Part shown: positions 45,346-58,334 of the stretch, piece by piece
Layout: each line of letters begins with the position of its first letter
Numbering within the stretch: position 1 is the stretch's first letter
NCBI GenBank assembly: GCA_002633005.1
Contig: NMRA01000262.1
Location: 340,271 to 404,270 of the forward strand
DNA length: 64,000 nucleotides
Source: Phoronis australis
Taxonomy: Eukaryota > Phoronida > Phoronidae
Direction of reading: 5' to 3'
Program-made: the position numbers and the translations under genes
The notes under the pieces: model-generated
What the model was told of the DNA's origin: nothing
What the model saw: only the letters and a program-made list of their open reading frames with translations
Databases searched by the model: none

Positions 45346-48300
45346 ATTGTGGGATATCACATTTTACAGCAATTGCTTTGATACCAGTCATTTACTTCTG
45401 CACATTTAATTTCACATTGTGAAACGTATGTCAGTTGTTGACAATAATTGTCATATACCATATTTGCAATACGATGAAGGGAGCACCTTGCTACTTTCTG
45501 CATAATATTACTTTTAGACTGTGACATGCAGGTTAATAGTCAGGTGTGGAACAAGAGGGGGCCTACAGGGTTCAGAACTCCCCATCTGAGCTTTTGCTGT
45601 GTTGTAATAGAAGAATATAATTTGGCAGTCTCTTGTGAAACACTTGCAGTAACTGAAGGAAACTGTGTGCCATTGACAATAGATGGCGCTGGCTTCACAA
45701 TGAGAATTTTGAAAGGTATACTAAGAAAAAAGGGACAAAAAACAAAATCTCCACTTTTCACCCCAAAACCACCACTTGTTTGCCGATGCACAACTAAAAC
45801 CAACATGAGATTTTGAAACCAAATTTCCTACCAATTCCAAAACTGGTTCAAAAGTACTGTCAACCAACTATTTCTTTTGCAAATCTGGCTACCTAAAATC
45901 GCAGCCAAAATCTCGTTACCCAGCCGTGCAAAATTGCAACAGGGGCCGCCATCTTGAAGAAGAGTGCAGCTACAGCCAAGCAAGTGATGTTTTTCATTTT
46001 CAACATGTTCACAAATACAAACAAACCACATTCACCGAGTCTACATGCAATGCCTACCTAAAGAAATGCCCCCAAGCCTGGCCTACCATTAGGTTTTAAT
46101 ATTACTAGGTCCATGAATTAAATTTTGTTTGGTAACATTCAGTAGCAAAATACGGGTATCGATGGTGTATTTTTATAGGGAAAATAAGAGATAGAAAATG
46201 AAAATTACATCTTATAAAATTTACAGAAAACGATAACAAACTATTGTGGAAATCTTGTTTATTGGAGATCCTATAGGTCTGATAAATCGAAGCACTAGGT
46301 TAAAAGTTTGCCAGCGTCCAAAACTATCACAGACTACAGCATGTATTTTAATATCTAATTTACATTTTAATGCGATTGTGTGTGTGGGTGTGTGTGTGTT
46401 TGATTTCTTTTAAAGACTAGTACAGCTCCTGGAAATCGTTTTCCTATTATATCTACAATTAAGACCAAGCCCAGAGGAATGAGAGACAATGCTCCATTGT
46501 ATGCCATTAAAGCCAGGATTTCAACCTGGGTCTCCTAAATGGTGTCCACAGATTACTGACTTGCAACATTGTTGATTGTTAAGAAGAATCATTATTTTCC
46601 AACAACTATTTAAGAGTTGCAAAGTTTCATAAAGTGTTATGTATATCAGTATTACAAAAGTGCTGTTTAAAGTGGAAAATTCTTAATTTGCAAAAATTCT
46701 TGTGTTCATATGTTGATTGGTATCTTTTAAGAATTCCGAGATAGTCTTTGCTGACGCCAGTACCGCACAGTGGACTTTTGTGTCGTCCTGTAAAGAGGCT
46801 GTCTTCGGAAAGCATGTGTCTGAACTGTGAACAAAGCATGTACATGTAATAATATAATTTGCTCACTGTATGTTCAAAATATCTCCCCTGTTTGTGTGAA
46901 CAAATTTATTTAAATGATTTAAAACTGATGTTCTTCAGATTTCCTTTACAATTTTGTCAAATCTTTTTGAAACTAAATCTAATGCAATGAGTAACAGACA
47001 ATTTGCTCTTTTATAACAAAAATGCACATAGAAACTTAATTTTAATGAGTGAATGCAATTGCTTAGTTTCCCTGTATTCTTTTAGCATGAGTTTTATCCA
47101 ATAGGGGATAGAAAATTTTGATTTTTTCCTACAATTATGTCCCGCATCAACACTTGATAAGTGAACGTTTTAAGTGAAGTGGTATTAGCTAGTACTGTTA
47201 TTTTCACTTATTCTGATTGTCTATCAAAATGTGCATACATGTGATTTCTTAACTTCAAGTGTAGAGCATTGCATTTTTACTGTGGTGATGTCTTTGTATT
47301 GCTTGTTGTGAATATTGTCAAACAATTTTATTTTAATGTATTATAGCAATTTGATGTCCATGAAAAGCACTAATCTACATCAAAGACATTATTAACATTA
47401 TTCAGTGCTAGTCTGACTGTGAATAATACTAATTTATTTTTTAAAGTTTAAATAACAAACGTGGGTGCATTTAGGTGAGTATGAAAAACTGTTATTGCTT
47501 AGAAGCCAGGATGAGTATCCCTAAAAATGTGATAGTCAAGTTTTTGGGGAAACATCGTGCTTTTACCCAGTCCATGATTGATTAGTCCAAAATTAAACTC
47601 TACAAAACTTCTTACTTTGCGATAACATAAACTTGTACCAAGTTAAATTTTGTATTTTTGTTCTTTTTGTCTAGATATAGAAACTGGCTGTAGAGGTCGC
47701 TGATGTCTACTACTTTGCGCCATTACATGTAAGCTTGTACATTTTCCCGTGGCACCTTTACAATTGATCTTAATTGTATTTTTTCTAAAAGATAATCTGG
47801 GTTAGTTCATCTTTACTTGGTAATCTTCCACAATTATTGATTTGTCAGTATCCATACGGGCTATGTGACCCACAAAATCAAAAATGAAATCTGTTGTTAT
47901 TTATATTTTGTAGTTTACTTGTTACTGTTTTATTTAGTTATGGTTATTTTCACTTGTTCATTTTGTGTCTTACGTTTCTCTTGTTACTTCATTATTATGT
48001 CTTATATGCTGTTTAAAACTCAAAAATGTCTCTAACATTTTTTCATCTACGGTTGTGAAATTAACTGTTATTGGTGCAAATGAAGAGAAACTAGCAGCTT
48101 TGAACTTCCATTATCTTTTGTGTAACCTAATCAAGAGCCTATAAACGATGTTTATCTTCAGTATTTTCCTCGAGTCTCTTTATCTGTTTTTAATAACCTC
48201 ACCTAGGCAGCAGTTTCATGGGCACACGGTACTTTTTTAGCCTATAGCAATTTGTGCTCCAAAAGGTAAAGTGTACATATTTCATTGTCAATTAAAATGT

Positions 48301-49207
48301 AAAAGAAAGAACCTGTTTTTGTATTCTTATAACATAAAGTTCAAAATTAACCGTTAGGAGCCGAGTCTTCACACTACCGTCGGGCTAGTACGTGCGGGAT
48401 ACGCGACAGACTACGTTCCTCTGTACCGTACAAAAACCAGGCTGCTGGAGGAAAACACGAGCGCCTTTATCACAGGCAATACTTACCTCACTCTTGTGGT
48501 CCTTTGGGTCGGTTTCAAACTGAAACGTTTAAGAAAACTAACGTGAATAAAAAAAACGGGTCGATTCCTTTCGAAATGATAAATCAAAGCCACAGTATTC
48601 TAGTTTTGGTGAGGTGAGAATATGTCGAAATTCCATTCATGTTGTAACTATTTTGCATGAATTGTTTTGTATAAACTAAAGCTTATCGGAAAGTGAAAGG
48701 AAGCGAAACAAAATTGGATTGTTAACTAACGTATCAAAAAGCAGTGGAACTTAATTGTCTTGTAAAAAGCGATTCTAGATCCTTCAAAATGAGATTTAGC
48801 ATACATGTAATGCGAAATTGTGAACGTCCTGTTAACAAATTCGCGGTTAATTGTTTGCGTTAAGGCATTAGGAGTTTAATTTGAACTAACGCACCCACGG
48901 TAACATTTCAAATGTAACTGTAAACACAGAATAGCTCAAACTAACGAACAAATGGTAGCATTTCCAAATATAACTGCGAAAACAGAATAACTTAAAGTGA
49001 CGCACACATGATGACATTTTGAAACGAAAAAAAAATTGCAGGCGGTCTGATACACGTTGTACCAGACGTGGGCAGGCCTCGCATGTGGGCCCATTGCACT
49101 GATCACCTGGAAATATTTTTATGCTTTATTAGTATATGGTTAAAAACCGAGCTGAGGAGCTAGAAACCTGGCTCAAGGGTTTAGCAGTGTGACCTGGTGG
49201 GACATGA
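45346..49207. other. 3' UTR and intergenic DNA, undetermined
   Basis: The 3' UTR starts here, but several ATTAAA/AATAAA hexamers make its end unclear. No convincing gene was seen. A 96-codon frame at 45526-45816 and its antisense shadow resemble no known protein. Confidence 0.5.
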
Positions 49208-49534
49208 CAGTGGCGGATCTAGGATATCACAAAGGGGGGCCCAACATTTTGTCCGGCACTAAGCATTTGCGCAAACCACGATTGTACATGCGCATAGCAC
49301 CGAATGGGGGGAAGTGGAGGGGGGCTCCCCTCCCGCCCAGGAAATGTTTCTGTTTTTTCCTCTAAAAATCAAGCATTTTCCTTGGTTCCTGAAGTATTAT
49401 CCAAAAAAAACGGGCAAAAAAAACACGGAGAACGAATCATACAGGAAAACCTGCAAGTGCCAGAGACTCGAACTCACGACCTAAAGAATAGAGCACGCGT
49501 GCTTTACCCCTGCCCCCCCCTAAATCCGCCTATG
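49208..49534. mobile_element. Inverted-repeat element with CATGA target duplication
   Basis: It begins CAGTGGCGGATCTAGGAT and ends CCTAAATCCGCCTATG, imperfect inverted termini. CATGA lies on both sides (49203-49207 and 49535-49539). A copy with matching termini is at 57576-57713. The right half on the minus strand includes a tRNA-like GAGTTCGAGTC box. Confidence 0.7.
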
Positions 49535-49539
49535 CATGA

Positions 49540-49610
49540 ACCCACGACCTCGAGTAAAGAAAGCGGGCACTTATCAACCAGGCCACACTGCGTCCTCTTT
49601 TTGAAACGAA
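49540..49610 (-). repeat. tRNA-like (SINE-type) remnant
   Basis: On the minus strand, GTGGCCTGGTTGATAAG resembles a polymerase III A box and GGTCGTGGGTTCATG a B box. There is no complete cloverleaf, so I call it a remnant rather than a tRNA gene. Confidence 0.35.
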
Positions 49611-50486
49611 ACGGCGAAAACAGAATAACTCAAACTACCGCAAACATGGAAACAGAATAAATCAAACTAACTAACACATAATATTTTGAAATGAAACGGA
49701 GAATACTCTTACTAACGCACACAGTCGAAAGTTTTTCTGTTTTCGGACCGCAGAAGGAACGAGTGGCCGGGAAAGGTGAAAAAGCAGTCTTTCAACGAAT
49801 AGTTTTTCAGCAAACGGATCTTTACCCGGGGGTAGGGAAACTCTTTCCATTTTGCTTTCGGTGAGGAGAATGTCGTCAGATTTCTTACAGTTCCGGTCCA
49901 AGGCGCGGAGCCGGGAAAGGGAAAAAACGACTTTGAACGGTTAGTTTTTGGCAAACGAATATTAACTTGAAGCCGGACAATTTCGTACTCTGATTGCCAA
50001 AAATCTTACTGCTAAAAGTCGGATTGTTTCAGGAAAGGCAAAAAAATACTTTCAATGATTACTTTTTTCGGCACGGCAAACGGCCTCATACCTATGGGCG
50101 AGGAAACTCGCCCATTTTCGCGCTCGGTGCATCGCCGAGAATTTGAACAAGTTCGTTCACACCGCTTGCAAAAAACTAAGCGTTGAAAGTCGGATATTTT
50201 TCCAATTCTGACCGGCTGAGGGCCGAGACAGATAAAAAATCCGATTTTGAAAGGCTAGTTTTACGGCAGATAGTCTTCTACCATAGGGTGAGGAAACTCG
50301 CCGATTTCATTTCGCTCTTGGCGCTCCACCGAAAATCGCAAAATTTCTGCCAAAACTAACCGTTGGCAAAGTCGTTTTTTTCCATTTTCAGTTTGATGAA
50401 TTTGTCTGCCGATTGAAGAAAAACAAATAATTGAGAGTGGAATTGTTCCAGTTTCCGGACTGTGTCTGCATATGAATGAAAAACTG

Positions 50487-50630
50487 TTGGGCATGAGCTG
50501 TCTTCAACATCTCTTGTGGCGCTTTTTATTGCCCATCTTTCCACAGATTATTATTTTATCTTTATGTTATCTGCTTGCGACGCACCTATTATTTTCGGGA
50601 CATACTTCGAACATAAATGCTATTTCACTC
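50487..50630 (+). mobile_element. LTR-like repeat fragment
   Basis: It shares GGGCATGAGCTGTCTT and GCTTTTTATTGCCCATCTTT with 23617-23850. It then jumps to GCTTGCGACGCACCTATTAT, lacking the middle block, so it is an internally deleted copy. Confidence 0.5.
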
Positions 50631-50982
50631 GTTAAATATATTTATGTGAGAAAATAGACTCGTCTCACTTATATCCCCATCTTTCAGACTGGTCCATTAA
50701 TCCTTTGTGTAGATTCGCATGCGGTCCTTCTGCACACGAGGCACTAGTACAATATTCCATTTCCAGCCTCACTATTGGTTCGTTTGTGTCATGGGCCACG
50801 AGTTTGGTCAGCTCCTGGCTCCCATAGGCTGATGATTATTACGTGGCATAGGGCTCTTTTATTCTCAGTAAACATATATTTCCTGCCATCATTACTTCGC
50901 TTTATCAGCACTTACGTTCGAGTTTAATCTCTCTTCATTTTTTCCCACCCTCTCCCACCCTCTGGAACCTCTTACCTGAGTG

Positions 50983-51180
50983 CTGTGCGTTTTATTGCCC
51001 ATCTTTCCAGAGATTATTATTTTATCTTTATGTTATCGGTACACTCGTTATTTCCAGTCGGTACCGTTATCAGTCATAATAAATGACCTTATATCGCCTA
51101 TACACGGTCTCCTTTTATCTCTGGAAACGGAGCTTGCGACGCACCTATTATTTTCGTGACATATTTCGAACAAAAAAAAT
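50983..51180 (+). mobile_element. LTR-like repeat fragment
   Basis: It has TTTATTGCCCATCTTTCCAG, CATAATAAATGACCTTATAT and GCTTGCGACGCACCTATTAT in the same order as at 23617-23850, including the middle block missing from 50487-50630. Confidence 0.5.
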
Positions 51181-51599
51181 GTTAACATTTCTTCTTCCAA
51201 TTGCCAAAAGACTTAAAGTCGGATTTTTCCATTTCCGGACCGAGGAAGACGCGCTGTGTCGGAAACGGTAAATAAGTCCGACTTTCAACGGTTATTTTTT
51301 TGGCACTTGGCTTTTTACCTGAGGGCTGGAAACTTAACCATTTTTTGCGCTGTCACCTCCCAAAAATCAAACAATTTCGTCTGCCGATTGCCGAAGAACT
51401 GTTTCTGAAAGTAGGATTTTTTTGCAATTCTGGAGCAAGGCGTATGGCCAATCAATGCAAACAAAACTATTTTCAATGGTTAGTTTTTACCTGACAGCGG
51501 GCAAATTCGCCCATATTTTCTTTCACTGTGTAGACGAAAATTGGACAATTTCGTCCTCCAATTACCACAAAGACTAATCGGACTCTGTATAAAAACCAA

Positions 51600-54200
51600 C
51601 AGATAGATTCCCAAAATCACAGATTTTTTGAGACTTAGCAGAGTTTGGTTTGGTGAAATGTAGAAAAATCTCATGTTTTACGAATTTTCATCTATTATGT
51701 CTCTTTTTATGACCGGTCCCACCATTCTGCAACAAAATTGGGCGCCGACGTCGAAATGTTTGAATGCATTTTACTTGCACATATAGAAAGCTGATAACAA
51801 ATGAGTGATACGCTTTGAAAGGACTATGATTGAATTATTCAATGGTGAACCTTTCAAAATTCATTTTCAAGTGTGTATGCTTCAATTTTGTGTTGCAAAC
51901 ACGGCTATTTTGAAGGTTTTCACTGAATTTCCCAGAAATGACTTGATAATAATTTGTTCAGTCATTCCTAATCTGTTAATAATTTAAAAAAAACTTGCCT
52001 CTTCCGTGGTTTGTGCTTACAAAGCATTACACGAACTGCACTTAGTCCTATTAGCCCGTTCTCAGATGCCTCAACCACCAATTGAGGGCTCTCGGAACAT
52101 GTAATTAGCTTGCAAATGGTCTGTAAACTCTGCTCATCATTTCCGAAATAGACGCACAAACAAATGCTCATGTTTTCTTTGCTGGTAAGGTATGCAAGGA
52201 GCAGAGGGTACAGCTTTTCCAGACACTCGAACAATACCCCAATATTTATAAAAAATATTCTGAAATCCCGCAAGTGTACAACAAAATTATTTTTTTTCTA
52301 TATGGATGAACTCAACCCAAATGAAAATAAGGTTTTATTCGAAATAGTATCAAAATTTCTTTATAATATTAAATCTCTGTGTGCGAGTGGATAGAATTGT
52401 ATACATGTGTACGAAAATGATTTATTTACTTTCGTAATCATATGTCATTTTATACCACAATATTAGCCTCGAATGGCAGATACAACCGTGTAATAGCTCA
52501 TAAAGTTATCTCACTAGTGACATAACATTTTGGCGGGAAACCGAGGCCGGCGTCAAGAGTTTCGAGTCGCCGACTTTATCACTACACCACTCAGCGGCTG
52601 ACGTCATCGAATTTGAAAATAGAGCACGCGCAACAATCACATGTTCAGCAAAGGGCATTGCACCAACATTTATACGCTATGAAAAATAAGAAGCATAATT
52701 TCCATAAAAAAATATTTTAATTCAGTGAAAATTTTCTCTCGTGTTCTCTCACTTGTAAATCACCGATCTCCAATTTGAATGCGGGTATCGTGTCGTCGGG
52801 ATCCTTTGACATGAGCATTATAGTCAGTTACTAGTGGTAATCTACCTTAGCAGACGATATTTTCCCGGTCAAGCTTAGCGTGATAAAATGTGTAGTAAGC
52901 TATAATAGTTGCTAAACCTTAATTTATAGATTCATTTTATTTCCATTTTGTTTTATTTTTCAATTAGTTTTAAGTAAAAGCATTATTTGAGAAAAATTGC
53001 TCGGCTTTTCTTAAAAGTTCACGACCTCCGACCCCGGGCCTCTCACATAGAAAGCAGTTACAAAGCCGAAGCGAGTCGAGAAAGGTAGATCGTAACGCTC
53101 GTCGGGCGATAATTCTCCAAAATCCACTCGGGCTCTAGATAACCGGGGATAACGACTTCGCCATGTAATAATCTATATGTAATTTTAACAAAAGTTTTTT
53201 AAATTTACGTAAAATAATTGTATATAGATTTCTCTGTACTTTTTTAACCCAGATATAATGCCTCTTTGCGCTTTCTGGGTTATTTATATTCATTGTATCG
53301 AAGATTTCGTAATAAACATTATAAAAAAGACGCTTTCTGGGTTACGTATATTCATTGTATCGAAGATTTCGTAATAAACATTATACAAAAAATAGAAAGT
53401 TTTGTAAGAAAATTTCACTAAAATAAAAAGTTGAGCTGTCAAATTTGAATAAACATCAAATAATTATGCACAGCGTACATTGGTTATTCCAAACACCAAA
53501 ACACCTTTCAATCTAGTTTGTAAGCTACTTATTTTCATTGCTAAAACATACAGTTTTCGAGATGGTTAATATGCAAGCTCCGCACCCTTGCGAAAAGTCA
53601 CGTGACACCCGACAAACAACCAATACGCCAGAGGCACATACACTGTAGTTAAACGATAAAAGTTTTTTGCACTTTCCGAAAACGCTTAGACAAAGGTAGC
53701 AGACGATGCTTTTCAGCTGAGAATCGTACGTTCATGATGTAGAATTTTTAAAGGCGACGATGTAAATACATGTGTTCGAGGAAAAGTATTTCGGAAACTT
53801 CGAAAAGCCGAAGAACACCACACGGGGTTCGCCTTCACGTGACAAATGACAAGGCCAATGATGCGATATGTACATGTAATGCTGGGTGTATACCTTCAAG
53901 TCGAATTATCTGTACGATGCCATAGATTTCAGGATCTTTTGAACAAAATCAATTGGCATCGTTTATGGTCATAACTACGACGGTACCTGATCGTCTTCGA
54001 ACCTCTGACTTACGTTCTTGGCAAATGCTTTCGTAATTGTTCTTACGGCGATCCAAGAATTTCTCCTCTAACACCTCTTAATCATTACCTCAAGTTCCGA
54101 AAACCAACAAAATAGAACCGAGGTCCTATTCCATTATTCCACGCACAATTATTCAGGCAGACTGCCTGCTTTGAACACTCTAATTTTTTCAAAATAAACG
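51600..54200. other. Intergenic, mostly unassigned
   Basis: It holds a tRNA-like stretch on the minus strand near 52550-52610 (GTGGTGTAGTGATAAAG) and the dispersed repeat at 53160-53395. No gene was recognised. Confidence 0.5.
53160..53395 (+). repeat. Dispersed repeat, copy 2, with an internal duplication
   Basis: It matches the reverse complement of 20040-20231. The block GCTTTCTGGGTTA to AATAAACATTATA is present twice (about 53269-53325 and 53331-53386). Confidence 0.75.
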
Positions 54201-54389
54201 TTCCGGCCACCCGAGACACTCACTTAAGAGCACCAAGGGAAAACCGGGAGTAGACAGGGATCCCTGGGCTTTTTCGGGCATGATAAGGTAACCAATTTTC
54301 TTTGGTGCCACAGTGCTCTATTGGTATCCTCATGCTTGGAAATGGTCGTCCGGTGGATGTGGTCAGGGTAGCCAAGAGAATGACTCTCA

Positions 54390-54870
54390 AAAATTGAGCT
54401 AGATCAATTTTTCTGGTAACCACTTAAAACTGTCTACAATACCTACTGCGTAATCTACTGTATTAAAATTGGCCAGTGCCACACAATTTCAGTGGTGGGG
54501 AGTAACAGCTAGACGGTTATAAACAAGGTAAAAAATTGAGCAAGATCAATCCAAGAGGTAACCGCATGAAACCAGTTGCAAAATATTCACCGTGAGCCCA
54601 GGTATCACGAATAAACACATCTAGTGGTGGTTAGCCTCACCAGACAAGCCCAAAAAAACCCGGGTTGAGCTAGATTAACCCACCAGGTAACCGCTTGAAA
54701 ACAATTACGCTATGTTCAGCATCAGTGCTCATGGCACAACAATTAGATGCCCGACAATTTCAGTGGTGGAGTGCCCCTGTCAGACGATTATCAAATAGGG
54801 TTAAAATTGAGCTAGATCAACCCAAGAGAGTTGCAAAATAATCCCCATAGGCCCAGGTATTCGTAGTCCT
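54390..54870 (-). repeat. Left satellite arm flanking the decayed element
   Basis: About three to four ~145-bp units contain TTGAGCTAGATCAACCCAAG, AGGTAACCGC and AGTTGCAAAATATTCACC. They are the reverse complement of the units at 59280-60010. Confidence 0.75.
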
Positions 54871-57190
54871 ATTTTACCAATCTAAACTATTTCCCTTTGT
54901 TTTCGGACAAACTTTACCCAAATCCACTTCTTCGTTTGATGCAACTGCTAAAACGAGGAATCATATATAAACAAACCGTACTTTTTGCTGTCGTCTGCGT
55001 TATGTATGCGCGACAGCTACCTTCATTTCACACAATGATTAATGAAAAACTTAGCAAAACTGCTCAGTTTTTGGCACTCTACATCTTTCTTATAAACTAC
55101 GCCCACTGAGAACTCCAGGAGTACGTCAAGACCAATGACGTCAGTGGCTACATCAACATTTTTCCAACAATGCTTTATGTATTCTTTGCCCTGATCTACG
55201 CCAACTGGGGAACATTGCTTTACCAAAAGTTGACATTCGCAGAACCAATACTACGTGAAGTGCTGTAAAATGGCGCGTTCTCAGTGCAACGTACGAGGAG
55301 GAACTTCTGTAGATCAGCTGCTGACCTCTCTTTAGATCAGTCCGTTAACCGGGATGCAGCATCGAGCATGATAGGGATAGTGGCTTTCCGCAACTCTGAG
55401 AATGCAATGCGTCGATTTTCCCTCTCTATGACACAAAGGGCAACGGCGGTAACTGAGCTTAAAACCATGGCATGACATGAAATCAGGTGGAATGCAAAGG
55501 GTCAGTGCAATCCTTCAAGAATCAAAAAGATAACGAACAAATGGCAACACTCAGTGTGAAAACTGACAATTTCTGCAATCCGTTTGCGGACGATGCTCCA
55601 CTTGTTCTTGTCAACATCGCAGTTGGCCAAGCAGCATCCCAAGCAACGTGACTATCTCATCAACGTGCTTATCCGAGGTCATGATGCGAGAGAAAAATTC
55701 CAACACGAACGGGAAAACCACACCAATAGGTTTCTGCGACCAGTGAAGTGTACAGCTGTCCAAAATTTCGCTGCTGATAACAGGAGGAAGAAAACCAAGG
55801 CATCGGCCTCACAGAGACACGAGACAACCGCAGAGAGCCTCAGTGACTTCTTGTTCATACGCGTAATTGCAGTTGTAGCAGAGAGCACAAACCTCGACCT
55901 CCGAAAACTTCTCTCACATCTCAAATCCGAAAAATCTGCTTTGTTTAAAAAATTTGAATTGTTCCAGACAGAACCTATAACAGGGCTACGGGAAGGTTTT
56001 TGATAGCGGATTTCTTCTACATTCAGTTATCTCACAGACGAGAATAGGTGCAACCTACAGATCAGTTGCACGGTCGATGTTATCAGTGGTCTGTTCGAGA
56101 CAAGAATGTTGTAAATTCAATTAAGGACAGTACACGGAAACAACTCGGCGAACTTAATTCCACGTATGCCATGACAAGGCCTGATCAAACTAGGCCCGCG
56201 ACACAGTTCACAAACACTTCTTAGCAACACTGCGTTCAAGAATGAACTGGTATATGTTTCGTGGGAAAACCTTGTTTCCCACGGTGGCGACTGCTACCAG
56301 TTCTTTCCTAACGATAACCAGCATATCATGGACACAAAACCTGACCACGTTCAAGGCGACCAGGAGGAAGTGGACACGTTGATTGCGTTCCATGTCGCAA
56401 ATATCCTTATCGGCTACGTGATAGTGGGGGCTTCAGATACAGATGTCTTAGTAATCTTGCTTGGTGCACTTGGACTGCAGCGGCGAGAAATATGATCCAC
56501 GGCCAACGTTGTCATGGACTGTGGGATGAGAACAGTAGGAGATTATTAACATGGCAAACGCTCTTGAAGAGCTCAAATACGGACTTGCTAGAGCAATGTC
56601 TGGATACCACGCCTTCACTGGATGTGACATTTCAGTTTGACGAGAATTGAATTCAATTAGCTGTTGTTATACGTCTGCCATGTAAATGAAGTCTAAATAA
56701 CGTGTCATGATTGCCTCCTTTAAATTAAAAATGTTTCTATTATGAATTAGTCTTATACGTCATTCCTTATTTTTCCGGAAAGGCAAAGTCAATCCCTTGC
56801 TGAAAGTGATGAAAAGCTCGCCAATATGTTCACTACTTTTGGAGATGTGCACGACAGCATTCGATATCGGTTTGTCACTGGAGTCGTGTATCACATGTAA
56901 GCAAAAAGCAAGGTCAAAGATGTTAACAAGGATCTGTTCGTCAAACTTATGGACATGATTGGCAAAGTTGTTGAGGTATGTAGTGGTAATCCGTAAACAA
57001 TATAAGTATTCGATCTGATAATATATTGCCATCATCAAAGTCACCTATGCTTATGTTTTTTTACTTTTCTTTCAGGAGAACCTACCTGCAAATGTAAAAC
57101 GAATTGGCTGCGTGTTGCTCCCATTTGTCTTCGTAGCCTACAGATGAAGATTCGCCGAACTCAGTACGTCACAGCATAGATTATAAACAA

Positions 57191-58334
57191 CAGCCGATTT
57201 CATAAAGGTGGTTTAAAGTTAAACCTGGTTTAAACTAGATTTAGACCAGGTTTAAAGATAATCTGCATTTCATAAAGGTGGTTTAACTTTTACACCAGTG
57301 GTCTAGTAAAACCTGGTTTAACTCCAATTTAGACCTGGTTTAAGTCAGTTTTCATTTCACCAACTAGGTCTATATTCTTTAGACCTGTGTTAAGATCTTA
57401 AACCATATTTAACTTTAGACTTGGTCAGACCCAGGTTTAACTGTTAAATACGTCAGACTTGCATGGTATAGGTGCAACTGAATGATGCCGCGGAGTGCAT
57501 TTGCGACGCAGTTTTAGAGCAAAAATGGATTATTTTTACAATATTCAGTTTTACTACGATCAAGATCAAACGTAGCAGGGAGGATCCAGGATTTTTAAGA
57601 GGGGGGGTGGTCAAGGACTTTTTGAAAGGGGGGACCAAGTCAACAATTTGATATCACTAAAATCAAAGAAAAGAGGGGCTCCGGACCCCTTGACCTCCCT
57701 GGATCCGCCTATGCGTAGACCAGTACTTGCTGGAGTGTGACCAGCGGATTCCTCAGAATACGACTGGTCGAGCAGGGCGTCATCGGATTTGACTTAAGGC
57801 AGCATCCTCTGATTCTTCTGTCTGAGTTCCACCTCCACTGTTCTCCGATTTAATGTTGCCGGGAAGGGGTCTTGCCCCCCCCCCCTAGCCGTGAAAAATA
57901 AACACTAAAATGACAAGGAAATAAATTTGGGCATTTATCATGTTACATCTACTCGTAAGCGTGCTCTTTAATGTATGTGTGTTGGGCACAGAAATTACAA
58001 TTTTCCTGATGAGAAAAGCTTTTAGACCTTTTTCATAAATGTCTGTACTCAGATTCTACTAGTGTACGCCATTGTATACCCACGTGATCAAGGTTTCATT
58101 GAAGCACTTCAATAGTTTCTTTGTTGGGTTTACCCAGCTCGACACAGTGGGGTGCCTTTGATACTTTAAAGCTGGTTTTACTGAACCAGCTCCCTGGTCT
58201 AGCAAAACCAGTCTTTCAGACTCTTAAACCATGTTGGTGAAATGCACGTCAGGTCTAAAATTATACCAGGTTTAGGAAGACCAGGTTCAAGTCTTAAACC
58301 TGGTTTTGTTAAACCACCTTCATGAAATCGGCTG
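57191..58334. mobile_element. Nested inverted-repeat element inside the decayed ORF
   Basis: It starts CAGCCGATTTCATAAAGG and ends TTCATGAAATCGGCTG. Both arms (about 250 and 200 bp) are filled with AAACCTGGTTTAA-type sub-repeats in opposite orientation. The next bases outward (CATAGATTATA / TATAGTCTATG) are also complementary, so the true end may be about 15-20 bases further out. The pseudogene's similarity resumes downstream, as expected for an insertion. Confidence 0.75.
57576..57713. mobile_element. Short inverted-repeat element with CGTAG target duplication
   Basis: It begins CAGGGAGGATCCAGGATT and ends CCTGGATCCGCCTATG. CGTAG flanks it on both sides (57571-57575 and 57714-57718). Termini match those at 49208-49534. 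It lies inside the element at 57191-58334. Confidence 0.75.

Larger units (their letters stand above)
49690..51600. repeat. ~178-bp satellite interrupted by LTR-like fragments
   Basis: Recurring phrases are GCCGATTGCCAAAA, TGAAAGTCGGATTTTT, CCAATTCCGGACCGAG and TTTTCAACGGTTAGTTTTT. Anchors near 49988, 50168, 50348, 51199, 51378 and 51555 give spacings of about 177-180 bp. The stretch 50487-51180 is mostly other repeat material. Confidence 0.75.

Noticed and set aside
45526-45816. Overlapping open frames of 96 (+) and 88 (-) codons just after the PDE10A stop
   Set aside because: No family resemblance and no splice or start context; most likely 3' UTR or intergenic sequence.
48487-48519. Candidate minus-strand 33-nt exon (CGTTTCAG|...|GTAAGT, FETDPKDHKSE)
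   Set aside because: Good splice-like borders, but no neighbouring exons or recognisable protein on the minus strand support it.
49440-49610. Possible tRNA genes on the minus strand
   Set aside because: A-box and B-box-like segments exist, but no acceptor stem pairing or complete cloverleaf; better explained as SINE remnants.
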